Shown in pieces: positions 33,802 to 46,554 of a DNA stretch of 64,000 nt (its first letter is position 1; each line of letters starts with the position of its first letter). The stretch spans positions 188,084,348 to 188,148,347 of the forward strand of contig CM024753.1 in NCBI GenBank assembly GCA_014218235.1, given 5' to 3'. The notes under the pieces are model-generated. The model did not search any database and was not told the origin of the DNA. It was given only the letters and a program-made list of their open reading frames with translations. The position numbers were made by a program, and so were the translations under genes. The stretch is from Colocasia esculenta (lineage: Eukaryota > Streptophyta > Magnoliopsida > Alismatales > Araceae).

Positions 33802-35041
33802 GTTTGATCTTGTCCAAATATAGATTGGGAGTAAAAACAACCATCATATACGCCCTGAGTGTAGCGGAAAACCCGGGTGATCTGCCACTGTTGCACGCAT
33901 CACGGCCTTCCCACGTGCTCCCGTCGACCGCCGGAAGTAGTGAAGAGGCACAAAGGTGAAGGTGGGGGAAGAGGAGAGGAGAAAATGGGGAAAGAAGAAG
34001 GCTCGGGTTACCCCTAAAAACACAGGTGCCTCAGGTTAACGTCAACCTCTGCACCGCTAACCAAACCACCCTAACTAGGCGTCCACAACGTTCACCGCCA
34101 AGTTCAACGGTAGACGTCTACATCGATGGACGCCAAGAACATGTTAATGGCAACACCATTGCCACCAACACACAGTAGACGTCACACACCTGGACTCCTA
34201 CCCACTGTTGATGTCCAACATACTGAACACCAACACAGATCCATAACCAACTCCAGTAAGGATCCAATAAGAAACACACAACACATCCAATAAGAAACAC
34301 ACAACACAAGTCGCACTGGTCACAGCTTGACCATCCCACACGCTAAACAGATGATCCACGAAGATCCGAAAAACGCGCGACGTTACATTACGTCTCACTC
34401 CGACGGGAGGTGGTAGACATGGACTGGTGGTCGAGAGTAAGGCGCGTGGCACACCTGACCAGTTGACTAGTGGTAGTTGCCCTCAGTGGCTAGTGTCGTT
34501 GTCTAGGCAGTTGTCTTCTGTCTGTGTTGCAGCCTTGGGATTCATCCTAGTGCCATGGTTTACACGGGTTTTTAGTCCCGATGTCATTTTAGACCGATGG
34601 CCATGTAGTTACTTTCCACTTCCACACTTACTTTGTTAGTAGAATAGCTTTAAATTGCTTAATTTCAGTTACATATATGTCTATTCTGCTTGTTAGAACC
34701 AGTGGGAGATTGGTAGTCCCTATTGGTCTTCGTGAAGCTCATTCCCTCTTTTTTAGGTGAGACTTCACGGAAGTACTCTCCGCGGCGGGTTGAGGAGACC
34801 GGGCCATAGTAGACGGCGTCCTCGTTGAGCAGTGTTCACCTACACTAGTTGGTACTTCACCCTCGGGATATGCCCCTATGGAATTTGTTATTCTCTATTC
34901 ATTTTTACACTTGTACTTATTACTTGGGACTGTACTAGATTTATACCTTATGGTGGACATTTTACTTCCTTTGTTAATACATTTTAATGCTTGTTTGATC
35001 TTGTCCAAATATAGATTGGGAGTAAAAACAACCATCATATA
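33802..35041. repeat. Gypsy LTR fragment between 49-bp direct repeats
   Basis: The 49 bp at 33802-33850 recur at 34993-35041 (GTTTGATCTTGTCCAAATAT... to ...CCATCATATA). Between them are 1142 bp resembling the interior of gypsy LTRs such as solo LTR A (for example the TGAGxxxTTCACGGAAG region, then CTCGGGATATGCCCC), but lacking LTR ends. No gene is supported. Confidence 0.6.
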
Positions 35042-35080
35042 ACTTGACTGCAGAAGTGAAGAAAACTTCTTCACTACAAG

Positions 35081-35890
35081 TGTCACGTCCTACTCATATA
35101 CTATTTTCGGGGGTGATAGAAAGATCGAGTTAATACAAGCAGGGACGGTCTTGTATATATATAGAAAGTTGCAGCGGAATAATATGTTACAAGTACCGAT
35201 AGTTTAAAGTTAAAATATACAACAACTGAAGTGACAGAGTCTAAAGAAGTAAGGTTTGCTAATTTATGAATCACTCGGCGCACAATCCCCTGGCGAGTCA
35301 GACCCATCTAAGATGCCTGAAAGGAAAGTAGGATTTATGAGCAATCGTGCCCAGTAGGAAATTGCAAAATATAAGTTGGACAGTAGTAGGAAAAGAGCAG
35401 TAAGTATAACAGACAGTAAGAGGACGCAACATAGATATCGAAGTACATTTCAATGAAGATATCATAAAAAAATTTGCCCAGAAGTAAACAGTAAAGAAAT
35501 TCATGCCATAATACAGTTCATGGAAATGTAGACTAAATTTAGCAGTAGGTGGTGTTATGCCAAACACCCAGTAGATCCATTCTCGACGGGTACAATTCGA
35601 ATTGACCGATTCAGTGGCCGAGTTCGGGTGCTCCTCCCGGGACTGGATCGGCCCCATTGCACAAGCATTGGTCCAATAGAGTCCGAAGACCCAAGGTGTC
35701 ACCATTTCCATTTGATCAGTCTTTTTAATATAGTTCGGGCAGACCTTGAAGTAATACTAATATTAAAGCAAGTTAAATGTGAGAGTATAATGATGGCGAT
35801 GAAATCTTCGAAAGGATTTCACCTGGGTGAAACACGTAATACGGTTCTTACGTAACCCAAGTTACGCAGGATGAACAGGGATTACCTTAC
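35081..35890 (-). repeat. Probable gypsy LTR fragment
   Basis: It starts on the plus strand TGTCACGTCCTACTC, like the primer-side end of solo LTR B, and shares patches with it (GCCCAGTAGGA at about 35350 and 10511; a GGACTGGATCGG...GCATTGGT patch at about 35640 and 10920). The right boundary is not visible, and a (TA)n run follows at about 35909-35942. The minus-strand frame 35298-35711 shows no domain. Confidence 0.5.
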
Positions 35891-35909
35891 GTAATCATTG
35901 TGCCATAAT

Positions 35910-35945
<36 letters not shown>

Positions 35946-36189
35946 CATATATTTCTTTAATATAATATAATAACACCCTCTCCGTCGTATATTTAAATGT
36001 AACATTTATGCTAACAAACATATATAAATATATATATATAATATATGTAAATAATTATTTTATGTATGTTATAGATATTCAAGTATGGTATATATTTAGA
36101 CATATATATATATCTAATAATATTTAAATAAATATAATTATCTAATTATATAATTAATTAATTAGTTAATTAATCATTATATATATCTA

Positions 36190-37021
36190 TATCTAAATTG
36201 TTTCCCCCCCCCCCCACCCCCCCAAATCTTCCTGTTCCCCCCAATCTCCCGGGCAAAGCTGAAACCCCTTTCCCCGCGCGGCCCTGTCTCCTCCCTCCCG
36301 TCGTCATCTCGGCCGGCCAACAGCGCGGCCAGCGACGACCTCCCGACGTCGGCGAGGCGGCGACCTGCTGAGTGCTGTCGGATCTCTGGAAGACGCGGCG
36401 GCGGCGGACCCTTGCAGACCCGTGGCGGCTGCTGCTCCTCTGCGAGCCGGTGGCGGTAAGTGTCCGGTCCTCCCCACCCTCCGGCTCGGCGGCTCCTCCC
36501 CTCCCCCCCCCCCCCCCCCCCTCGTTGCTTTCCCTGCCGCAGAAGCCTCCCCTCCCCTCCCCCCCCCCCCCCTCGTTGCTTTCCCTGCCGCAGAAGCCCC
36601 CCCTCCCCCCCAATCCCTCGTTGCTTTCCCTGCCGCAGAAGCCTCCCCTCCCCTCCCCCCCCCCCCCCCTCGTTGCTTTCCCTGCCGCAGAAGCCCCCCC
36701 TCCCCCCAATCCCTCGTTGCTTTTCCTGTTGCAGAAGTCCCCAAAGTCGCCCAATCCCTCCGGCTCCGACGGGGTGCCCGCCACCGTCGTCGGAGTGTGG
36801 TGGGGAACCCCCAAGCCCACCATTTCATACAGTCATGGATATCGACTGGAACAGCATCCCTGATGTTGAAACATTTGGATGCATTAGCCTCAAGACAATG
36901 GTTATGCCACGTTTCAAATAGGTGTCATCAAAAAGCCTGCAGAAAATACGCTGTTGTGGATGTTGAGAATCTTCTTGATCATTACAGCAGTAGGAAGTCT
37001 TCTTTTTGCAAAGTCCCATAG
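36190..37021 (+). other. GC-rich segment, possible captured gene 5' end
   Basis: An abrupt change from AT-rich to very GC/C-rich DNA inside the CACTA element. A good splice donor (GCGGTAAGT, GT at 36456) is followed by a tandem array of acceptor-like units (36490-36740). A plus-strand frame 36422-37021 (199 codons) repeats LVAFPAAEA and ends VDVENLLDHYSSRKSSFCKV. An overlapping short frame starts MDIDWNSIPDVETFG at 36836. I do not recognise the product. The composition and donor suggest a 5' UTR/first exon taken from a host gene, as CACTA elements often do. The coding status is unproven. Confidence 0.4.
36490..36740 (+). repeat. C-rich tandem repeat with splice-acceptor-like units
   Basis: CTCGTTGCTTTCCCTGCCGC followed by AGAAG begins at 36521, 36572, 36617, 36669 and 36713 (the last with a T-rich variant). 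Spacings are 51, 45, 52 and 44, that is a two-unit 96-bp period. C homopolymers lie between. Each unit ends in a long pyrimidine tract plus CAG. Confidence 0.8.
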
Positions 37022-40000
37022 AAATATATTGATTTGGGTTGGCAACATTCTATTCCATACAAATTTGTGCTACCACACTCTTAACCCTCCATCTAGACTC
37101 ATTCTCGTATAAGGTTTGACTGAAAATTGCCCACTACTCTCCCAATGCATCTTCTTTGATCTAGACTTGACCCAAGTGACTTAAATTGATTCAGTACTTC
37201 TTAACTATCCACCTAAATTGCTAGTGAAATAATTATTCACCTAAATTTAAAAGAATTTTGTTGCTTACCATGTTTGCTGTCAATTTTTCTCCCTACTATT
37301 AAGATTTATGTGTAAATAGTATTAGACTAGGTCTTCTTGTGGTTTATATCCCGGGGGACTTTGTCTGCTTTGTGAAGATGAAGTCGTAGGCACATTTGAG
37401 GATTTAAAACTGCTTGTTATGCAAGAGATCTAGAATGTTATGTCAGGTGATGACTAGGTTGTTTGGAGTTGTACGAGATACTTAAAAGTGTTCTATTAAT
37501 TTCAGTGATAAGTTAATAGTTTATTACTCTTATGGTTAAAGAATTTCTTGAGAGGTAGCATGCTCCACTTTCTTGAGAGGTAGCATGCTCCACTTTCTTG
37601 AGAGGTAGCAAGCCTTGTTCATCATGTCAAATGTTTTCTTCCTTCTATGTTGTCTTCTGCTTATTTATATTTGTGAGCTCTGGATGTTGATCATTGTCAC
37701 TGCTATGTTCAAGAAATAAAATGATGCTGGCTCTTTTGAAGTCCGCATAATGTAGAACAAGGAATGCTAATAGATTCCAGTGGCAATTGTTTCTTCCCAA
37801 ATGCTTCCATCATCCAATAGTCCATCCGATAATATGTACAAACTTATATCACAATCCTAGAGCGGGAGGAATGAACAGCACTTAATTATATTACAAAAGC
37901 ATCCTTTTTCTAGAAAGGTCTCACCCATACATATATAGGCAGTACGTGACAAAAATCTTTGGCTATGTGAGTTCTGACCACAAGACATCCTCCCACTTCT
38001 CCCCATCAAGTATTGATCAGAAAGTCTACTGTAAACTACATAAAACAACATACTTCTGCTTACATGCATCAACTAGTTCTTTACTGGATAGATTAGCAAA
38101 GAATGTAGTAATAATTCATAGCAACGAGAAACAACATAATAATGATTCATAGCAGCCATGAGCAATTTTCAGAGTGCATCAGAAGTTAAAGTTAAATCTG
38201 TTTTCTGCTCAGAATTTTATTTGAGAAAGGGAAGTTCTTTGAGTCTTTGGGACCTCATGAAATGTAACCAACAGTAGATCTGAATTTTTATCTAGTTCTA
38301 AAGCAGGGGCCAAGTGGGAAGTGGGACATTTCACTGGTCATGAACCTCAAGGTCAATCTTCCTGGTATAGATGAGAAACTATTGGCTTCCTGTCATCATT
38401 CTCTGAAATCAAGTTTTGGTTTGAGTTCAAGTGGGGCTTTTAATTGTAAAGAATGGGATTGTTAACTAGATTGGTTGTTGAGGGAAGCATCGACGAAGCA
38501 GAATCTGAATAAAATGGATACTCATGTAGGATGGAACACAACATAAACCAGTGAGATCTTTCATGGGGGCATTGTTAAAGGTGGGAGAATAGGTCTTTTT
38601 ATAATGGTTTTCCCCTTTCCCCTATAACCCTCCGACATTGTTGGTATCATGGTGGAATTCTGTCATTGTTTAGCTGGGAATTTGGTGCTTGAATCCCTGG
38701 GCAAAATTAGGATGCTTCCTACCGGGCATTAATTTATCATAGGAAACTCGGGTCTTGGTCGGGTTTTCTCCTTTGTAGTAGCATTGAAAGGCAAAAGCGT
38801 GTGAGTATAAGAAGCATTGATTTTTTCTTTTTGGTTATGTTTCTGGTCTCTTTGGTAATTGGATAGCCTATCCAAAGATAGGCTACCTATGTAGAGTTCA
38901 CCCATGTTTATCTCCTTTTTTTCAGTTTGGATGGTTTAATCTGAGAAAGATTATCAAGGGGGATAACTCTTATCACCCTTTTTCTGATGTGATAGGATGA
39001 GATAGAGTTATCACCCTTTTATACTGACTTTGACAACAAAATACACCATTTTATGCATGTATTGGGTGAAGGTGCACATTTTTCTATGGTGAAAAAGTAC
39101 ATGTAATGAATGAATTATCCATGGATAATTTTTATCCCTGGCCTCCAGACGTGATGTCTTATCCCTACCTTAACACCCATTTATCCTGGGTTAGCTTTTA
39201 TGACCAGGGGTTATCTTAAACTGGTTTTCAGAGTTCTAGATCCAAGCTGTTGAATTTGGGCACAGGGGCTTAGTTAGGGAACTAAAAAGGTTGAATCTTT
39301 TTGAAGGCCTTAGGTTCCTTCACAGATCAGAAGGGGATTAGAGCATCCTAATACCTGCATAAGAAGCCTAATGGCTTTTATGCTTTTGTACCTAGAAGGC
39401 TCTCTTTAAAGCTCAACAACAATAATCAAATAACCTCCATAGCAGAGAGCATCAATTCTGAACTAAACATGGATCACATGATTATGGTTTTCTTTTTCCA
39501 TTTTTTGCTACCTACTCTTTGTTTGATTATGCTTTCCATTATTTCTTCTCTTATATGTGATTGGCTAATGGTCTAGCAGCGTACATAATTGTGTACACAA
39601 CAGAAACAACTAGATGGACTAAGAGGAATAATACATCGTTCATGAATGAATAGAACATTCCTTAACATGATTAAGAAATTTCTTTGCCTCTTCTTCTTTT
39701 TCATTGCTTTCCATTATTCTTCCTGAGCTTGACAACATGCCACACCATTAATGAGTTGTAGGCCACTAGCAATGTGTGTGGTCTATACTTTCGTCAAGGA
39801 TTTTAAATTAAGAGTGATGTGGAGAATAGAATAATATGGCATGATTTATAGACTGCTAGTGATTGGTTTAGATAATGGCAACAAGATATGGAATGTTATA
39901 TATATCTTCATTTCTTTCGGTTGTAGATTTTACGTTGTTCTATTTAGATCCACATGATCTTTGCTCTATATGGGGCTGATACACAAGGGGGATGTGTGGA

Positions 40001-40257
40001 GTAGTTCTATCTTGTCTGTCCACGTACCCCACCACCCAGCAAAGACACATGAGAGAAAATGGGTGAGGCACCCACCATGTACTAGGTACCTAGATAGCTA
40101 GCATGCCTTCTCCCATTAATTTCAAGAGGGTTTTATAAACAAAGGAAAAACAGTTGGCTCATATATATGCAGCTCTTCCTTACAACACTCGTATAGATGA
40201 AGGAATACTGGGGTAAAAAACAAAAAAACATGGCACTCAAACATGCCTCCTTTCTTT
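37022..40257. other. No recognised gene inside CACTA; small repeats
   Basis: Intron- or spacer-like DNA. A 25-bp unit (CTTGAGAGGTAGCATGCTCC) occurs three times at 37544-37610. A short palindrome (GGATAGCCTATCCAAAGATA) lies near 38870. No transposase or host domain is visible in any frame. Confidence 0.45.
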
Positions 40258-40475
40258 AATTCATTTACATGTATGTGTGAATTTAGTTTATTATTGCACT
40301 TGTTTATATGTATTGTACTTCTTACTTTAATGCAATTCATTTACATGTATGTGTGAATTTAGTTTATTATTGCACTTGTTTATATGTATTGTACTTCTTA
40401 CTTTAATGCAATTCATTTACATGTATGTGTGAATTTAGTTTATTATTGCACTTGTTTATATGTATGATATTATTT
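40258..40475 (+). repeat. 76-bp tandem repeat, about 2.8 copies
   Basis: Copies begin with AATTCATTTACATGTATGTG at 40258, 40334 and 40410, almost identical, the last one incomplete. It lies about 0.6 kb upstream of the transposase start. Confidence 0.85.
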
Positions 40476-40700
40476 TTATTTTCTTATCATATTTATGTGG
40501 TTTATTATTGCACTTTTTTATATGTATGCTTTAGTTTTTATTTTCTTTCTAACACTGCACACACTTCACGAGAGCGTGTTAAGCCCGCGTCAATGAACCT
40601 CCCGTTCAAGACTTTGGGATTGATGTGCACGAGTCTTATTTTCAAAGATGAGAACGTGTATATCTAACTCAAAGTCTTGAATTGTCCCGTTTTGGACAGT

Positions 40701-40972
40701 CTGTGAATGTTTGATCGCAGTTAGGTGGTCATTTACTATGTGCTTGTATTATTTGTTGAAAATTTCGGGTGCGTCTACTCACTCCTCTCTGATATACCTT
40801 TATTGATTTAGAATATTTTCTTAACCACTTATTAGTAAGTGTTTAAGAAAATATCTTAATCAATAAATATTTTTGGTATATCGGAGAGGTGTGGGGAGAT
40901 GCTGCCGAAATTTTCAGCAAATAATACAAACACATAGTAAATGGTCATCTGAGTGCGATCAAATATTCACAG
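40701..40972. repeat. Large inverted repeat upstream of the TnpD-like start
   Basis: The left arm 40701-40831 and the right arm 40836-40972 are inverse, imperfect copies separated by four bases (TTAG). Matching blocks include TGTATTATTTG, GAAAATTTCGG, CTCTCxGATATACC and TTATTGATT with their inverses. The structure ends about 120 bp before the transposase ATG, in the probable promoter/5' UTR. Confidence 0.85.
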
Positions 40973-41095
40973 ATGGGTAAAAAGTGATAATCTAAATAAT
41001 AAATCCTTCCTATTCATTTCGATTGCGTCGAAGGATGTGTGATTTTGAATTTTATAGTTATTTGTCTATTCATATTGGTTGGGCGCAGGAAAGAA

Positions 41096-44000
41096 ATGGC
41101 TTCAGACCGTTCATGGATGTATCGTAGAATAGTTGATCATGTGGTGTCAGTGGAGTTTAGGGTCGGAGTTGAGAATTTCATTCAGTTTGCATTGGGGAAT
41201 CCAAATGCAGTAGTAGACAGCGAAGGTGGCATCCGATGTCCTTGTCTGATTTGTAAGAATTTGAAGTGGAATTCACCATGGGAGGTTCAACGCCATTTAT
41301 ACAGAAAAGGGTTTGTTGAAGGTTATATGAATTGGACATGTCATGGTGAGGAGTTCTGGTCGCACGAGCCTAGTAATGTGAAAGGCACAAGTACGTACGT
41401 GGATATGGTTGTAGATGCTGCTGGTCCGACATTCAGTGTACATGAGGATCCTGTATACGCTGAAGACGTGCCGAATAAGGGAGCCGAAAGATTCTATCAG
41501 TTACTTAAGGATGCAGATGAGCCATTGTGGGATGGTTGTCAAAAACACACTCGGTTGTCAGCGGTGTCACAGTTGCTGAACTTGAAATCTGAATTTCATA
41601 TATCTGAGAATTGCTTTGATCGTCTCCTCCTCATTATCAAGAGCATGTTACCTCCAGATGAGAAGCTGCCTCCAAATTTTTATCGTGCCAAGAAGATGGT
41701 CAATGATTTAGGACTTGGATATGTGAAAATTGATGCATGTCCTAATCATTGTATGTTGTACGACAAAGAGAATGCAGATATGGTATCATGTTCAGTTTGC
41801 CATCATGATCGGTTTAAACCTAAAAGAGGGGTCAATTCTAGGGGAAAGGATATACCTTATGCGTCATTGCGATATTTCCCCCTTACACCCAGGCTGCAGC
41901 GGATGTATATGTCTTCAAAGACAGCTAGACATATGAGGTGGCATGCAGAAAGAGTACGTCGGGACAGGGATATTATGACTCATCCTGCAGATGGCGAAGC
42001 TTGGATTCATTTCAACCATGTTTATCCTACCTTCTCAAGGGAGTCGCGTAATGTGAGGCTTGGTTTATGCACTGACGGATTCAATCCATTTGGAGGTTCA
42101 GTGGCTTCATACTCCAGCTGGCCAGTGTTCGTGACGCCATACAACCTTCCTCCGAGCATGTGCATGAAGCGAGATAATTTGTTCCTGTCCTTATTGATTC
42201 CTGGTCCGAAAAGTCCTACAAAAAATATAGACATCTATCTAAGACCTTTGATTGATGAATTAAAATTATTATGGACTGAGGGGGTCAATACTTATGATGC
42301 ATCTAGAAAGCAAAATTTCACCATGAGGGCAGCATTGATGTGGACTATAAGTGATTTTCCTGCATATGGAATGCTATCTGGTTGGAGCACACATGGGAGG
42401 CTAGCATGTCCGTATTGTATAGATAATACCAGATCGTTTGTACTTAAACATGGTGGGAAGTCCTGCTGGTTTGATTGCCATCGAAAATTTTTAGCAGCTG
42501 ATCACCCTTTCAGAAGACAAAAAGATGCATTCCTAAAGAACAGAACAGAACGAGATGAAGTTATATTCGAGAGGTTGTCTGGTCATCATATGGCAGCACG
42601 TGTTGAAAATTTGCCAGATATCACACAACAGATGGGCAGTACTCGACACCTTTCAGGTTTTGGGAAGGAGCACAATTGGGTGAAGAGAAGCATTTTCTGG
42701 GAGCTACCTTATTGGTCGACTCTTCTTGTGCGGCACAATCTAGACCTGATGCATATCGAGAAAAATGTCTTTGATAATGTATTCAACACTGTTATGGATA
42801 TCAAAGGTAAAACAAAGGACAATTTGAATGCACGCTTGGACTTGTCCATGCTCTGTAAACGTTCAGAGTTAGAACTTGTTGAAGTAAATGGGAAATCAAT
42901 TAAACCAAAAGCAGTTTATGTGCTTGGACGAGGACAAGTGAAAGAAGTGTGTCAGTGGCTGAAACAGTTGAGATTTCCTGACGGTTATGTGTCTAATATT
43001 GCTCGTTCTGTCAACGTCAGTGAGGGAAAGATATATGGAATGAAGAGTCACGACTGCCATGTGTTCATGCAAAGGTTGCTACCTATTGCATTTCGTGACA
43101 TGTTGCCGAAGCCTCTATGGGGAGCATTGTCTGAGCTGAGTCGATTTTTCACGATTCTATGTGCATCAGAACTCAGGCTTCAGGATGTGCAAACTATCGA
43201 ACAGAATGTGGTCACCATCGTATGCAAGTTGGAGAAGATATTTCCGCCTGCATTCTTTGATTCAATGGAGCATTTACTCGTACATCTACCATATGAAGCG
43301 AAGGTCGGAGGGCCAGTACAATATAGATGGATGTATCCATTTGAGAGGTATATGCAGATATTAACTGTTTCCTTCTTAGAATTGCACCTTACATCAGTGA
43401 AAAGTTTTCTAATTGTCTTGTACATTGTTGATGTAGGTGTATGCATGACCTCAAAATGAAAGTCCGAAATAAAGCAAAAGTGGAGGGTTCTATTGCTGAG
43501 GCATACATTATGGAGGAAATCTCAAACTTTTGTTCAATGTACTTTGAAGCAGACATTCAAACTCGTCGTACACAACCTCCACGTAATGATGATGGGGGGG
43601 AATCTGTGTGTTCAAATCGACTCTCAATATTTACTCATCCTGGACGTGCCTTCGGACGTTCTTCAACTCGAATGCTGGATGACAGAGAGTTATGCGCCGC
43701 AGAGATATATATTCTTTTAAATTGTGCTGAGCTAGAATGTTATGTTGAGTAAGTGCTAATCTCACAATTTCTTTTGTAAGTAACTTGTTTGCCTTTATTC
43801 TAGCTATTAAAGGTGGTCTTCTATTCATATTGCAGACAATTTGATTTAGAAATGCACCAAAGAAATTCACATCTCACTGATTTTGAGGTTGAAAAAGAAC
43901 GAGAGAAGTCATTGGCCTTATGGCTAAGGAAACGTGTAAGTGTACATGGTCAAAGATTATTCAAGAAAAGTTATGTTCACTTTTTAACTAGTCTTCTCTA

Positions 44001-44796
44001 TATGCAGGTTGAACAAGGTTTAATTACTGATGAAAGAGTTCGTCAGATAGCCTATGGCCCATCAAAAATTGCACAGAATTATCCTGGATTTATTGTGAAT
44101 GGGTATAGATTTCATACAAAAGACTATGGGCAGAGTAAATCTACCATGAACAGTGGTGTATGTGTTAAAGGAAGTACATACAATGAAAGTGAATATGACT
44201 ACTATGGTATTGTAGAGGAGATCTTACAGTTACAATATCTAGGACAAGACAATCATATATTCTTATTCAAGTGTCATTGGTTTGATCCAAATTTCATTCG
44301 AAATGACACAACACATGGGATTGTCGAGCTTAAACATAAGTCGAAATTGAATACTTATGAGCCATTCATTTTAGCCTCACAAGCCCAGCAGGTGTACTAT
44401 ACAAGCTATCCATCATCTACAAACAAAGAACGAAATGATTGGTGGGTGGTTTGTAGAGTTAAGTCAAGACTATTCCTTGATTATGATTTGGCTGATCAGA
44501 CACCTGAAGAGGTCAATGCAGAATTCTTTCAAGAAGACTTGGTTGAAAATGTAGACTTGACAACTCATATTAGAGAAGATGAATCTGAAGTTCAAATTTC
44601 CTTGTCTCAAGGAAATGAGGTCGAAGAAGTTGATCCACGTGAGATAAAAGGGAGTAGTGGAAGGCGAACAGATATTGAATGTGAAAGTTCTGATGAGGAG
44701 GAGGAATATATCAGTGATGAATGTGAAGATGATGATGAAGAAGAGGCTGAATTAAATATATCGTCATCATCTGAAGAGGAAATGGATATTCATTAA
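41096..44796 (+). CDS. CACTA transposase, TnpD-like (Tnp2 family)
   Basis: The exons inferred from GT-AG sites are 41096-43347, 43437-43748, 43836-43935 and 44008-44796, which join to 3453 nt, an unbroken 1150-residue frame. The start ATG 41096 opens MASDRSWMYRRIVDHVVS; upstream codons stay open but look like UTR. Domains in order: an N-terminal transposase-associated finger region (IRCPCLICKN, residues about 5-85); the Tnp2/Transposase_21 catalytic region (about 220-450: SCSVCHHDRFKP, LGLCTDGFNPFGG, TISDFPAYGMLSGWSTHG); a DUF4218-like part (about 600-790: ELSRFFTILCASELRLQ, LLVHLPYEAKVGGPVQYRWM); and a DUF4216-like part in the last exon (YDYYGIVEEILQLQY, FKCHWFDP). An acidic Ser/Glu/Asp tail closes it. 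It would cut and join the element ends in the nucleus. The TnpA-like gene follows about 2.1 kb downstream. No stop or frameshift is visible. Confidence 0.93.
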
Positions 44797-45033
44797 AAAT
44801 GGGACTTCAGTTTCCTTGAACCGATACTATTATATGGCCTTCTTGTGCTTATTTTTTCAAGCTTTATCGAGGTAAAGAACATCCTGCCTAAACTCAATCT
44901 CTCTTGAGGATGCATGTGTCAAATGTTTGCTACATGGGTGATCTTATGTCATACCCTTTATCACGAAGTAGAGAGATGTTTCATTAGGGGCCTTGTGAAT
45001 TCTTGCCTAAATTAATCTATGAGATGAGTAATA

Positions 45034-45125
45034 CACTAGTAGAAAGAAGTCCAATGCCCACGGTTAATACCGTCGGCGGTTAAGACTATTACCGTCGTCT
45101 ATATGTATGCCCACGGTTCCACTAA
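45034..45125 (+). mobile_element. Single terminus of a second CACTA family
   Basis: CACTAGTAGAAAGAAGTCC followed by CCCACGGTTAATACCGTCGG and further ACCGTCG words is the layout of a CACTA terminal plus subterminal region, different from the host element. No matching right end was found, so it is a fragment. Confidence 0.55.
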
Positions 45126-45654
45126 GAAACAAGCCAAATCTGTTCTTCTTCTCAAGGTAAATAGATATATAATTATCTACACATAGATATCACTAGAGAA
45201 CATCAGCATCTTTTTCTCTTCCTGACTTTAAATAAAGAGCATCAGATAAAATGTTCTCAACAGTTTCACCTCTTTTTAGAACATATGTGCCTTTCTCATT
45301 CGAATTTGATACAGGCAGCCACCTCCATAATTGTTATCATTAGCTGTTCCACCACAATGCCAGAGAAAAAAAATGGAACTCCATGCTTGTGTCTGTTGCA
45401 TGGAAATTAAAATTTTCATGGATTCTCTTTTTCAATTCGAATCATTTAGCACAAATCATCAAGAAACGATGACGAAATTAATTAGTCAAGAAAGGCTAGA
45501 ATTTAAATACATGGCAAAGAGGAAGCATGACCCCACTACAATGAAACAAGCTGCCTCTTTCTTCATGTCATGTGTTGCGCACCTGCCTCCTGTGTGTGCT
45601 CATAAACCAGTTTCCAGAGCCAGTTTTCTCCTTCCTGCTCTCATTCAGGCAAAT

Positions 45655-45815
45655 AATTCTGAACACAGGATTCTGAGCAGAGTTCAGAATTTCTGAACTT
45701 TAGAATTCTGAAGTTCAAAAATTCTGAACTCTACTCAGAATTCTGAACAAAATTCTGAACAAATTTAGTATGCTCTTGTTCAGAATTTCTAAACAGAGTT
45801 CAGAAATTCTATTCA
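45655..45815. repeat. AATTCTGAA / TTCAGAATT word cluster
   Basis: About a dozen copies of TTCAGAATT or its inverse occur in 160 bp. Adjacent inverted copies can form hairpins. Confidence 0.65.
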
Positions 45816-46554
45816 TGTCACCACCTTCCAATTTAAACTAAAGTCATGAATAGAAAGAAAATGTTATTCGATAAGGCTATAGCAACTTGTAACTTGTAAC
45901 TTGTATACTGGATATGTTTTGATGAAATGTATACTGAAAAGGTAGAGTTGGTTTCCTATACTTTTCTGTTCTGTATGCTTATTTATTTTCATTAAGTTCT
46001 GAAATTAAATATTACATAAGTGTATCTACTTCCGTGGATAATATGTAATTCCATTTTATGCATGTTTCAGAAATTCAAGTCATCCTGTCCCTTTGGTATT
46101 AAGTATCAATTCCACTTAGAGGTAATACTCACGTAAGTTGAACTTGTTATTGCTTTCATGACTTTTGCTAGTAATATTACATGTTTCTTTTGTCTGGATT
46201 TTCTTTAGTTATCCAGATACCTTCTTTGTGGTTTGTGCACTCTCACATGGTTACCCAATGGGAAATGAAAGTGGGAAACAAAACAAGAAATTACTTTAGA
46301 AAGTAAGGAGAAATGAGAAATGTTTATGTATATTTAATTAATATAATGGTACTTGGATAAATTATTTAAAATATTTCCAAAGCTTACAACAAATTTTCAA
46401 TTTTATCTTCCTAGGTTCATAAATATAAAATGCATGTCTAAAACAGTTTGGTTTGAGCATTCTATGTCACTTGGGCAAACACCCCGAAGTGACCCCTGAC
46501 ATAAAGGTATCTTTTCAGTGTAAGACATAAGGAGGGTAGTTTACAAGGTATTTG

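Noticed and set aside
35060..35090. A CACTA terminus at TTCACTACAAGTG
   Set aside because: Only CACTACAAG matches. No subterminal repeats follow, and the next bases are the edge of a gypsy LTR.
36170..36863. Glycine-rich minus-strand frames in the GC-rich segment
   Set aside because: They are reverse readings of the C-rich tandem repeat. The plus strand has the splice-like signals.
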